7,540 bases of DNA. Origin: Thermoplasmata archaeon. Lineage in GTDB: Archaea > Thermoplasmatota > Thermoplasmata > Halarchaeoplasmatales > Halarchaeoplasmataceae. Under the pieces are notes generated by a model. That model had not been told where the DNA came from. It ran no database searches and saw only the letters and a program-made list of their open reading frames with translations. The stretch is from NCBI GenBank assembly GCA_007129655.1, contig SKVC01000118.1, positions 1-7,540 on the forward strand, in the 5' to 3' direction. Made by a program: the position numbers and the translations under genes. Positions 1 through 5,960 of the stretch are shown here, piece by piece; positions within the stretch are counted from its first letter, which is position 1, and every line of letters begins with the position of its first letter.

Positions 1-534
1 ACAGAGGAAATGATGAATATTACTACTTTCTTTGACGCGGGATGGAATATTACAGCAATATTAAACGAATCCCGTCAAAACTCGCATTATAAATGGAATA
101 TTGTGAACCTAGAAACATATCCCCTTTTAACCCAAGAACCACCAGAGATCAATATAACCTATCCTGAATATGGAGAAGAGATAGGTGTTCGCTATGTTTT
201 TGTAACTTGGGAATCCTATGAAGGCAGATATCCCATATCTCACTACGAAATACGTTTAAACGATGGAAGTTGGGAAAACATAGGTCTTGAAACTCAACAT
301 AGATTTACAGATCTTGAAGATGGTAACCATACGGTTCGTGTAAAAGTAGTTGATCAAGCGGGTCATAACGCAACTGATTTAGTAAACTTTTACGTCGAAG
401 AGATAGTTTATCAACAAGATGATATTAATGATATCTTCATGGATCTAGAATGGAAAATTTTCGCGTTAATACTGGTGTCGATCATCGTAGTTCTTAATAT
501 TCTTATAATAAAAAATTCCTCAAAAAAATCTTGA
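1..534 (+). CDS. C-terminal part of a cell-surface protein with Ig/FnIII-like domain and C-terminal membrane anchor (5' end outside window)
   Basis: The frame is open from base 1, so the first ATG at 10 is probably internal and the gene begins outside the window. Numbering from the first visible codon, residues 1-45 look like the end of a repeat common in archaeal surface proteins (AGWNI, then YKWNIVNLETYPLL). Residues about 48-132 form a beta-rich Ig/fibronectin-like domain with the ending DGNHTVRVKVVDQAGHNAT, typical of such folds. Residues about 152-170 are a hydrophobic helix (FALILVSIIVVLNILII) followed by a short Lys-rich tail, which predicts an outside-facing protein anchored at its C-terminus. 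Six N-x-S/T sequons (residues 6, 16, 22, 51, 109, 123) lie in the outside part, fitting N-glycosylation. The ligand or role is not visible. No T-rich terminator follows the stop. Confidence 0.75.
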   Translation, partial: TEEMMNITTFFDAGWNITAILNESRQNSHYKWNIVNLETYPLLTQEPPEINITYPEYGEEIGVRYVFVTWESYEGRYPISHYEIRLNDGSWENIGLETQHRFTDLEDGNHTVRVKVVDQAGHNATDLVNFYVEEIVYQQDDINDIFMDLEWKIFALILVSIIVVLNILIIKNSSKKS

Positions 535-560
535 TATAAACGATGTTCGGGGGCTTGAGA

Positions 561-575
561 AAAATTAATAAATAC
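561..575 (+). promoter_or_regulatory. TATA/BRE promoter of the AOR-family gene
   Basis: The A-rich stretch AAAATTAATAAATAC sits in the 82-base gap after the surface-protein gene, with a purine-rich GAGA just before it as a possible BRE. Transcription would start about 25 bases downstream, near 595-600, giving a leader of about 20 bases. A partial ribosome site (GGAAGTG, 605-611) precedes the ATG at 617. Confidence 0.55.
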
Positions 576-616
576 CTAGCAAAGATGGGGGCTATGCAAC
601 TATAGGAAGTGTAAAA

Positions 617-2731
617 ATGAATGAAGAAATCAAGAGTATCGAATACGATAAAAATAAGGTAAATAAGGGATACGCCGGAAAGACGTTGTGTGTAGACCTT
701 AATGATAAGAAAATCAAGATCAAGGAAGTCACCGACCAGATGAAAGAATTATTCGTCGGAGGTAAAGGTATAGACCTTTGGTTGCTTTGGAATGGTATAA
801 AAGATGATACCAAATGGGATGATCCGGAGAACGAGATATGTATATCTAGTGGTCCTCTTGGAGGAAGCACGGTCTATCCGGGAAGCGGAAACAGTATAGT
901 AACTTCCATATCGCCTCTTACAGGGTCCGTGATCGATTCGAACGTAGGCGGTTATTTCGGCCCCTTGATGTTGTTCGCCGGTTTCGATGCACTTGAAATA
1001 CAGGGAAAATCAGAAGAAGGGATCATAGTTTACATAGATGGAATAGAGAACAAAGTTAGCTTCCATAAGCCACCGGCGGATCTTCCAAAGGATTCCTACG
1101 GAATAAGCCACAGACTCACAGAAATCTACGGAAAAGACAATCCTCGAAAAGTTTCCGTTGTTTCATCCGGACCCGGAGCGGAGAACACTTTCTTTGGCTG
1201 TTTGAACTTTAGCTGGTTCGATATAAAGCGTAAGGAAGTGAGATACAAACAAGCAGGTAGGGGCGGGATCGGAACTGTCTTCAGGGACAAGAATATAGTT
1301 GCACTGGTTGTCAGGTCCGAAGGAGAAAAGAAAGGCGTCAACCCCGCGGATAAAGAAAGGCTCAAGGAAGTAGGTAGGGCGCATTCAAAGGAAATAGTCA
1401 CCTTAGACAAGAAGCAGAACGATATGGCTACTGTCGGCACAGCGCATCTTACGCCGATAATGAACGATTTCGATCTTTTACCGACCCATAACTTCCAGTA
1501 TGGCTCTCACGAGGATGCAGATGGATTGAACGAAGAAACTTTCCGTAATAAATTCGATAAGGGCTACGATGGTTGCGTAACCGGATGTACTGTACAATGT
1601 GCACATTGCGTAACTAATTTTGAGATATCAACCGGTCCCTACAAAGGTAAAAAAGTGCTTGTGGATGGACCGGAATATGAAACCGTTGCCGGTTGTGGAA
1701 GTAACGTAGGGATATTCGATGCAGATCATGTTATCGAAGTTAATTTCTACTGTGATACTTATGGTTTGGACACAATTTCGGTAGGTACTGCTACAGCCTT
1801 CACTATGGAATGTGCAGAACGTGGATTGATACCGAAAGATGTCATTCCGGGACACACTCTTGAATTCGGAAACAAAGAAGCTGCAATGGAGATAATTCAC
1901 CAGATGGGGAGAGGCGAAGGATTCGGTGCTGTAGTCGGTAAAGGTGTAAGACGTATGAAAGAATATTTCGAAAAAGAATACGGCGCAGATAGAGAACTCA
2001 TGGAAGACATAGGCATGGAATGCAAGGGTCTTGAATACTCAGAATACATGACCAAGGAATCACTAGCACAACAGGGTGGCTATGGTCTTGCACTAAAAGG
2101 ACCGCAGCACGACGAAGCCTGGCTGATATTCCTGGATATGGTTGAAAATTTCATGCCTACCTTCGAACAGAAAGCAGAAGCACTTCATTGGTTTCCAATG
2201 TGGAGAACTTGGTTCGGACTAAACGGTCTTTGCAAATTGCCATGGAACGACATCGTGCCGGAAGATAACAAAGAGAACCAGGAACCGGCTAAAGTGATGA
2301 AACATGTGAAATGGTATGCGGATTTCTTCTCTGCCGTAACCGGTCGAGAGTCCGAACCGGATGATCTGATCAAAATGTCCGAAAGGGTTTACAATTTCCA
2401 GAGGATATTTGGGAAGAGATTAGGCTACGGAACCAGGGATACCGATAAGATACCCTATAGGTCTGTGGGCCCGGTGACCGTTGAAGAGTACGAATCAAGG
2501 GCGGAGCGTTATGATACCCAGCTAAAAGAACAGTTAGACGTAGATCCGGAAGGGATGGAAATCGAAGAGAAGATCAAAGTGCTCAGAGAGTACAGAGAAG
2601 CTCAGTATCAGAAACTCATGGATGCAGTCTACAAACGCAGAGGCTGGAGTAAAAACGGGGTACCTACAAAAGAAAAAATGAAGGAACTCGGATTTGGTAA
2701 CATACCAGAGGTAATGGAAATAGCGGAATAA
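617..2731 (+). CDS. Aldehyde ferredoxin oxidoreductase (AOR) family tungstopterin enzyme
   Basis: This is a cytoplasmic enzyme of the AOR family, which uses a tungsten bis-pterin cofactor and one 4Fe-4S cluster, usually to oxidise aldehydes to acids with ferredoxin. Family marks are SSGPLGGSTVYPGSG (77-91) and NVGGYFGP (109-116) in the N-terminal domain, AGRGGIGTVFRDKNI (213-227), PEYET (352-356), and CDTYGLDTIS (379-388). Cluster ligands are probably C320, C324 and C328 plus C539 (GLC-KLPW); C331 is an extra cysteine. The CX3CX3C spacing differs from CX2CX3C in classical AOR and fits a diverged subfamily I recall from anaerobic bacteria and archaea. At 704 residues it is about 100 longer than Pyrococcus AOR; the C-terminal region from about 610 is rich in charged helix. 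The substrate cannot be read from sequence. No MoaD-like or ferredoxin partner gene lies next to it, so it may act alone. The start has its own promoter and a partial ribosome site. Confidence 0.93.
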   Translation: MNEEIKSIEYDKNKVNKGYAGKTLCVDLNDKKIKIKEVTDQMKELFVGGKGIDLWLLWNGIKDDTKWDDPENEICISSGPLGGSTVYPGSGNSIVTSISPLTGSVIDSNVGGYFGPLMLFAGFDALEIQGKSEEGIIVYIDGIENKVSFHKPPADLPKDSYGISHRLTEIYGKDNPRKVSVVSSGPGAENTFFGCLNFSWFDIKRKEVRYKQAGRGGIGTVFRDKNIVALVVRSEGEKKGVNPADKERLKEVGRAHSKEIVTLDKKQNDMATVGTAHLTPIMNDFDLLPTHNFQYGSHEDADGLNEETFRNKFDKGYDGCVTGCTVQCAHCVTNFEISTGPYKGKKVLVDGPEYETVAGCGSNVGIFDADHVIEVNFYCDTYGLDTISVGTATAFTMECAERGLIPKDVIPGHTLEFGNKEAAMEIIHQMGRGEGFGAVVGKGVRRMKEYFEKEYGADRELMEDIGMECKGLEYSEYMTKESLAQQGGYGLALKGPQHDEAWLIFLDMVENFMPTFEQKAEALHWFPMWRTWFGLNGLCKLPWNDIVPEDNKENQEPAKVMKHVKWYADFFSAVTGRESEPDDLIKMSERVYNFQRIFGKRLGYGTRDTDKIPYRSVGPVTVEEYESRAERYDTQLKEQLDVDPEGMEIEEKIKVLREYREAQYQKLMDAVYKRRGWSKNGVPTKEKMKELGFGNIPEVMEIAE

Positions 2732-2740
2732 TCGTTTCCA

Positions 2741-2753
2741 TTAATATTATATA
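2741..2753 (+). promoter_or_regulatory. TATA element of the eight-gene operon
   Basis: TTAATATTATATA lies 53 bases before the first ATG of the operon. It predicts a start of transcription near 2772-2776 and a leader of about 30 bases, which would keep the good ribosome site AGGTGA (2794-2799). A second A/T-rich box at 2773-2783 (TATAATAAAAA) would give a nearly leaderless message and fits the ribosome site less well. Confidence 0.5.
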
Positions 2754-2776
2754 TGCCCATGTCGTTAATGGGTATA
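2752..2776. repeat. Inverted repeat at the operon promoter (possible operator or terminator hairpin)
   Basis: TATGCCCAT (2752-2760) and ATGGGTATA (2768-2776) pair over 9 positions (8 Watson-Crick, one G-T) with a 7-base centre. It begins inside the TATA element and ends about where transcription should begin, which suits a repressor site. It could instead be a hairpin ending the upstream AOR message, but no T-run follows. Confidence 0.45.
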
Positions 2777-2805
2777 ATAAAAAATCCATATACAGGTGAA
2801 ATTAA

Positions 2806-3102
2806 ATGGGAGAAGAATCCAAAGTAGGTATGACGGAGAGATTAAGAGGCTTCCTCCGTAAAAAGGCAATAATGCCCTCTGACAAAGTGGATAAGTACAT
2901 CATAGGTCACCTTCCGGAGCTTATCACAGAATACAAACTAGCTCTGCGTAGAGATCTGGGCGGTGTAGATAAGAAGATAGAAGCTTTTGTTGCAGAGATG
3001 GACGAAATAAAGGATTGGAAAGCGACAACAGGAGATAGATTGAAAGAGGCCAGACATAAAGTTGACCGCTTGGAGAAAAGATACGGTATAGAGGAGGAAT
3101 AA
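2806..3102 (+). CDS. Operon protein 1: soluble helical/coiled-coil protein, paralogue of proteins 2 and 4
   Basis: I do not recognise a named family. It is 98 residues, highly charged, with no membrane segment or cysteine, and is predicted almost wholly helical. Residues 28-46 carry a motif shared ungapped with operon proteins 2 and 4: (V/I)(D/E)xY, then (H/Y), an acidic pair, an aromatic and xL (here VDKYIIGHLPELITEYKLA). Residues about 50-94 form a Lys/Glu-rich coiled coil ending DRLEKRYG. Residues 9-24 (MTERLRGFLRKKAIMP) weakly resemble the N-terminal part of protein 4. The ribosome site AGGTGA is 6 bases before the ATG. It is the first gene of the operon and ends 2 bases before gene 2. 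A scaffold or adaptor role is inference. Confidence 0.85.
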   Translation: MGEESKVGMTERLRGFLRKKAIMPSDKVDKYIIGHLPELITEYKLALRRDLGGVDKKIEAFVAEMDEIKDWKATTGDRLKEARHKVDRLEKRYGIEEE

Positions 3103-3104
3103 AG

Positions 3105-3449
3105 ATGTGGGGCATAATAATTCTGATAATTTTAATATTCTTTTTTGGCATCCTTTACCTGAGATATCGTGCAAGGAATAAAGCACTTGAAAATATGTAC
3201 GGCCATATACCGACCCATGTAGAATTGTATTTTACCGAATACTTTGACGATATCGTTGATAACTGGGACCTGATCGATAAAAAAAGAGCTAACGAATGGA
3301 CTGAAGGGATGAAATCAAGATTGAGTAGTGTATCCAATGAGATCCAAGGGCTGAAAAAGAAGAGCGCTAGTATCGACAAAGAGTTCGACACCTTAGAAAA
3401 CAGGATCAAAACAATGGAAAAAGACGCATCTAATGAGGAGATAATATGA
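3105..3449 (+). CDS. Operon protein 2: membrane-anchored coiled-coil protein, paralogue of proteins 1 and 4
   Basis: This 114-residue protein starts with a single membrane helix (about 2-19, IIILIILIFFFGILYL) followed at once by RYRARNK. By the positive-inside rule the rest lies in the cytoplasm. Residues 39-57 repeat the motif of proteins 1 and 4 (VELYFTEYFDDIVDNWDLI). Residues about 60-106 are coiled coil with heptad-like spacing (SSVSNEIQGLKKK, then FDTLENRIKTMEK). The ribosome site GAGGAGG (3091-3097) lies inside the end of gene 1, and the stop overlaps the next start as ATGA, suggesting coupled translation. It looks like the tethered version of protein 1. No known family is recognised. 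Confidence 0.86.
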   Translation: MWGIIILIILIFFFGILYLRYRARNKALENMYGHIPTHVELYFTEYFDDIVDNWDLIDKKRANEWTEGMKSRLSSVSNEIQGLKKKSASIDKEFDTLENRIKTMEKDASNEEII

Positions 3450-3856
3450 GCCTAGGAACCATAATTTCAGAGAACTTCATGACCATATTTTACTCGTTTG
3501 TAATAATAATCATACTCGCGCTTATAGCGAAGATGGTCAACACAAGGGAACGCGAAAAAGCGAGAAGAGAGCTTGGCGAGATGAGATTAAAAGCTAAAAA
3601 ACTTGAGATGCTGGAAAAGGAAAAATATATCCATAGTCTCAAAGAGGCATCCATGGTTTTAAAAGATGACGAGAAGACGAAGATAGATGAAGTCATAAGA
3701 GATAAAGCGATACTATCGCGACGCTCCCTGGCATTGATGAATGAACTCGAAGAACGTATGCAGCGCTTAGAACGTGGAGCGGACAATGCAAAACTGCTCA
3801 AAACTCTTAAAGACCTAAAAAAGGCGGAAAAGGAGCTATTTGGAGGAGATGTTTAA
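3446..3856 (+). CDS. Operon protein 3: single-pass membrane protein with long coiled coil
   Basis: The protein has 136 residues with a membrane helix at about 12-30 (MTIFYSFVIIIILALIAKM), then a basic stretch (NTREREKARRE) marking the cytoplasmic side. A long charged helix rich in Glu, Lys, Arg and Leu fills about 33-133 and should form one or two coiled coils. It lacks the (V/I)(D/E)xY motif of its neighbours. It overlaps gene 2 by four bases (ATGA), has ribosome site GAGGAG five bases before the ATG, and ends directly against the start of gene 4. The form recalls small anchored scaffold or filament-associated proteins, but no family is recognised and the role is unknown. Confidence 0.85.
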   Translation: MSLGTIISENFMTIFYSFVIIIILALIAKMVNTREREKARRELGEMRLKAKKLEMLEKEKYIHSLKEASMVLKDDEKTKIDEVIRDKAILSRRSLALMNELEERMQRLERGADNAKLLKTLKDLKKAEKELFGGDV

Positions 3857-4186
3857 ATGTCTGAATATATAGGCGAACAGCCATCTGGAGAAAGCATATT
3901 GGACCGATTACAAGATATGTTATTTCCCAAGGATATAGATATTGAGGGCACCGGTTATAAGAGAACGGTAATCGACAGGAGCATAGAAAAATACCTGGAT
4001 CAACACTTTGATGAATATATAGATGAATATGGCCTGATCAGAGAACTTGATCTGAGGATATACGAGGAAAAATACAACGGTGTTGTTGAAGATATAAAAG
4101 TTGTCAAGGAATTCCAGAAGGATGTAAATGCCGAGATAGCCGTTTTAAAAAGACGTTTAGATAAGATAGAAACACACATTCTATAG
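3857..4186 (+). CDS. Operon protein 4: soluble helical/coiled-coil protein, paralogue of proteins 1 and 2
   Basis: This is a 109-residue soluble protein. Residues 43-61 (IEKYLDQHFDEYIDEYGLI) align without gaps to protein 1 residues 28-46 and protein 2 residues 39-57. Residues about 62-107 are a charged coiled coil ending LKRRLDKIETHIL. The N-terminal 40 residues include an amphipathic helix (SILDRLQDMLF) similar in place to one in protein 1. The strong ribosome site GGAGGAGAT (3842-3850) lies in the end of gene 3, and the ATG follows that stop codon with no gap. Three copies of one module in one operon suggest hetero-oligomers; that is inference. Confidence 0.86.
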   Translation: MSEYIGEQPSGESILDRLQDMLFPKDIDIEGTGYKRTVIDRSIEKYLDQHFDEYIDEYGLIRELDLRIYEEKYNGVVEDIKVVKEFQKDVNAEIAVLKRRLDKIETHIL

Positions 4187-4199
4187 AGGTGTGTAAACT

Positions 4200-4532
4200 A
4201 TGGCAAAAAACGATATGCTGAACAAAGCGGTCAACAGCTATATACTAGCTCAAGGGGATAAACCCTATAAGAGATTGAAACTTCTGCAGAAGTACTTAAA
4301 GACTAAAAAGATCGCTGATATAGATCTTAAGGAACTTCGAGATATAGTAAATCGTCAAATAACCATAAATGAAAATAGAGGGCGCATAGAGAAAGTGGAG
4401 TCTCTTCTTTTTACCAAAGAGGGGATACCGAAAAATAACAAGTACGGCAGTGCCTTCTGTAAAAAATGTAGGATGTACAAAGATCATGAAAAGGAATGTC
4501 CTTACTGTGGAGGTCTAGAACTGACATTATGA
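4200..4532 (+). CDS. Operon protein 5: helical protein with C-terminal zinc ribbon
   Basis: This protein has 110 residues. Residues about 1-75 are predicted helical and basic (for example YKRLKLLQKYLKTKKI). Residues 84-106 form a compact zinc ribbon: C87-x2-C90, nine residues, then C100-x2-C103 (FCKKC ... CPYCGG). Such ribbons bind one zinc and usually mediate contact with protein or nucleic acid; the basic helical part leaves RNA or DNA binding possible. The ribosome site GAGGTG (4186-4191) overlaps the stop of gene 4. No family is recognised for the helical part. Its place inside the operon suggests it works with the coiled-coil proteins. Confidence 0.85.
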   Translation: MAKNDMLNKAVNSYILAQGDKPYKRLKLLQKYLKTKKIADIDLKELRDIVNRQITINENRGRIEKVESLLFTKEGIPKNNKYGSAFCKKCRMYKDHEKECPYCGGLELTL

Positions 4533-4544
4533 TGGTGAAATCTT

Positions 4545-5045
4545 ATGGAAACAATACTTTATTCTGAAATAATTCGTCGGGCTGTTCAGGTTCCTAATGA
4601 AAAAGCGCGGGCCAAGGTAGTCGAAATAATCGCTCGTAGAGGAAAAAAACACTGGCATGCCGGAGAGGTGATGATTGAATCCGGCTTGATAGATAGGGAA
4701 GGAGCCTTTTATCCTGTAGATATCTTTTCCGGCGTGATGGAAGAGGGAGATATCGTCATCAAAAAATACGTAAAAGGACGTGAGACTCCAAAAAGCAAGA
4801 ATCCACAATTCCTTTCAAGGTTGATAAAGAGAAGTGTTGAAGACGCAGAAGGTCAAGAACTGGGAAAGATATACGATTTTGAGTTATATGCAGGCAGTAA
4901 GCCGTGGATAATATGGAAGGTTCTTGTGAATCCTCCGGGACTAAATCCGGCAAAAAGAAGATTAAGAATTCCAACCGGTTCTATAGATAAAATAGAAAGC
5001 GATAGAATATATCTTTCTACCAAAATCACAGGGGCAGATATATGA
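4545..5045 (+). CDS. Operon protein 6: probable tandem PRC-barrel protein
   Basis: The 166-residue soluble protein appears to hold two PRC-barrel-like units, about 1-75 and 88-162. The second is the clearer: LSRLIKRSVEDAEGQELGKI (90-109) matches the usual opening of PRC barrels (a leucine, a short helix, V-x-D-x-E/D-G-x-x-L/I-G-K/R-I), and it ends in I-DKIESDRIYLSTK. The first unit shows a diverged opening (LYSEIIRRAVQV) and the closing pattern YPVDIFSGV, GDIVI. PRC barrels are small beta-barrels that act as protein-binding adaptors; in archaea they occur in the division proteins CdpB1/CdpB2 of haloarchaea and in RNA-processing contexts. Ribosome site GGTGA (4534-4538). It overlaps the next gene by ATGA. 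Confidence 0.8.
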   Translation: METILYSEIIRRAVQVPNEKARAKVVEIIARRGKKHWHAGEVMIESGLIDREGAFYPVDIFSGVMEEGDIVIKKYVKGRETPKSKNPQFLSRLIKRSVEDAEGQELGKIYDFELYAGSKPWIIWKVLVNPPGLNPAKRRLRIPTGSIDKIESDRIYLSTKITGADI

Positions 5046-5260
5046 TATGGATGTTCGCTGTTATACTGATCATAATTTTGGCAATTTTGTTTATCTATTT
5101 GGCGTTAAGACATAGAAAAATTGAGCAGGCGGCTATCGGTGGCGAATACTACGACCGCGTGAATTACAAAACAAAAGAAATAGCCCGCAGATTGTCTCGA
5201 GTGAAAAGAGATACCAGGGGAACTAAGTTAGATCTAAAAGAAAAGAAAAGAGGTTATTAG
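5042..5260 (+). CDS. Operon protein 7: very small basic single-pass membrane protein
   Basis: The protein is 72 residues. Residues about 2-22 are an uninterrupted hydrophobic helix (MFAVILIIILAILFIYLAL), followed by RHRK and a strongly basic cytoplasmic tail (ARRLSRVKRD, LKEKKRG). It overlaps the PRC-barrel gene by four bases (ATGA), which supports this start even though no good ribosome site is seen; coupled translation would explain it. Met4 is a possible later start. The basic tail could bind acidic partners such as protein 4 or 2, or nucleic acid near the membrane; this is inference. No family is recognised. Confidence 0.78.
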   Translation: MIWMFAVILIIILAILFIYLALRHRKIEQAAIGGEYYDRVNYKTKEIARRLSRVKRDTRGTKLDLKEKKRGY

Positions 5261-5262
5261 TA

Positions 5263-5574
5263 ATGGTTGAAGATTCTGTAGAAATGAAAGTCAAGAAGAG
5301 TATAATCGGACAAGGCGGGAGAGCAAGAATATCTAAAGATACTTTTGAAGAACTCGGTATGAAAGAGATGGGAGATCTTATAGTTGTTTCAAAAGAATCT
5401 AAATCAATATTGGTTGAAGCATATTCAGATGTGCTGGTAGATAAAGATTACATACGTTTGCGTTGGAGTGACCTTAATAGACTCGACGTGCTTGAGGAAG
5501 ATATCGTAACTATCAACAGGTACAAACCGGTCGGCAAGAAGATAACCAGAAAAGTAAAGCGAATCATAAAATAA
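5263..5574 (+). CDS. Operon protein 8: free-standing double-psi beta-barrel protein (Cdc48 N-domain-like)
   Basis: This 103-residue protein is a single beta-rich domain with no ATPase part. The order GGRARIS (18-24), then EELGMKEMGDLIVV (29-42), SILVEAY (48-54), YIRLRWSDLNRL (63-74) and DIVTINRY (80-87) follows the layout of the double-psi barrel at the N-terminus of archaeal Cdc48/VAT: G-xAR-I, then a helix ending EELG, GD-x-V-x-V, and I-R-L/I before a second GD/ED-x-V. A SpoVT/AbrB-type swapped barrel is the main alternative, but one chain holds two halves here. The tail from 89 is very basic (VGKKITRKVKRIIK). It could act as an adaptor that competes with or mimics the Cdc48 N-domain. Ribosome site GAGGTTAT (5250-5257). 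Last gene of the operon. Confidence 0.8.
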   Translation: MVEDSVEMKVKKSIIGQGGRARISKDTFEELGMKEMGDLIVVSKESKSILVEAYSDVLVDKDYIRLRWSDLNRLDVLEEDIVTINRYKPVGKKITRKVKRIIK

Positions 5575-5591
5575 GTCAGACATTAACCGGG

Positions 5592-5609
5592 GAAAAGCTT
5601 AAGTTTAAA
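5592..5609 (+). promoter_or_regulatory. BRE/TATA promoter of the cysteine-rich protein gene
   Basis: GAAAAG (5592-5597) followed by CTTAAGTTTAAA (5598-5609) is a good archaeal BRE plus TATA. Transcription should start near 5628-5632, right at a TGTCAGACA palindrome (5626-5634). The leader then carries GGGGTG (5647-5652), five bases before the ATG at 5658. Confidence 0.6.
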
Positions 5610-5657
5610 GAACAATATATACAGCTGTCAGACAAAGAGCATCGATGGGGTGCCAAA

Positions 5658-5948
5658 ATGTGTAAATTCTTATATGGAAAAGGAAAATGTGCTCATCCAA
5701 AAAATTTCACCATAGACTGCGTGGGCGAAGACTACTGTAATTTTCCGGAAAATCCGGATGATGAGAGGTTGGTAGATTCCGGTGGTCAGGGTGTTACATC
5801 AAATATTGAGCAGGATGACAAATGTCCAAGTACAAAATGCGGTATATACTGCCAAAAATACAACCGCTTTTACTGTGCAGGAGAGGACAATTGTCAGACA
5901 GAGAACGAATATATAAAGCATATGAACGAAGATGGATGTCTGGAGTAA
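5658..5948 (+). CDS. Small cysteine-rich protein with internal duplication (probable metal binder)
   Basis: This 96-residue acidic protein has ten cysteines. Two halves repeat the same pattern: C2, C11, C21-x5-C27 (ending CVGEDYC) and C56, C61, C65, C73-x5-C79 (ending CAGEDNC), with about 25 acidic residues between them and a final C94. The KC-x-(H/Y)-x-K and CxGEDxC marks recall small cysteine-rich archaeal proteins of unknown role that probably bind zinc or iron-sulfur; I cannot name the family with certainty. No signal peptide or membrane helix, so cytoplasmic. It has its own promoter and a leader ribosome site, and its stop is 12 bases from the stop of the convergent GTPase gene. Confidence 0.85.
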   Translation: MCKFLYGKGKCAHPKNFTIDCVGEDYCNFPENPDDERLVDSGGQGVTSNIEQDDKCPSTKCGIYCQKYNRFYCAGEDNCQTENEYIKHMNEDGCLE

Positions 5949-5950
5949 AT

Positions 5951-5957
5951 AAAAAAA
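5951..5957 (-). terminator. T-run terminator of the GTPase gene
   Basis: Seven consecutive T on the - strand begin four bases after the GTPase stop codon, matching the poly-T signals that end archaeal transcripts. It also sits between the two convergent genes; the + strand reads A here and has no T-run of its own. Confidence 0.55.
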
Positions 5958-5960
5958 TTC

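Noticed and set aside
535..616. A short gene or RNA between the surface protein and the AOR gene
   Set aside because: Only a promoter and leader fit; the CTAT/ATAG pairing near 592-605 is 4 bp and too weak to call.
1126..1440. Long - strand open frame inside the AOR gene
   Set aside because: It is a shadow of the conserved AOR frame; the protein is low-complexity Ser/Leu/Pro-rich with no recognisable domain.
2924..3186. Two - strand frames across operon genes 1 and 2
   Set aside because: Both lie opposite the supported operon genes, lack ribosome sites and show no domain.
3490..3801. - strand open frame opposite operon protein 3
   Set aside because: It mirrors the Glu/Lys/Arg-rich coiled coil as a Ser/Phe/Leu-rich sequence, a typical antisense artefact.
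2806..5574. The small-protein operon as a phage, CRISPR-linked or toxin-antitoxin locus
   Set aside because: There are no integrase, capsid, nuclease or toxin motifs and no CRISPR repeats, and the genes look like neighbours in base composition.
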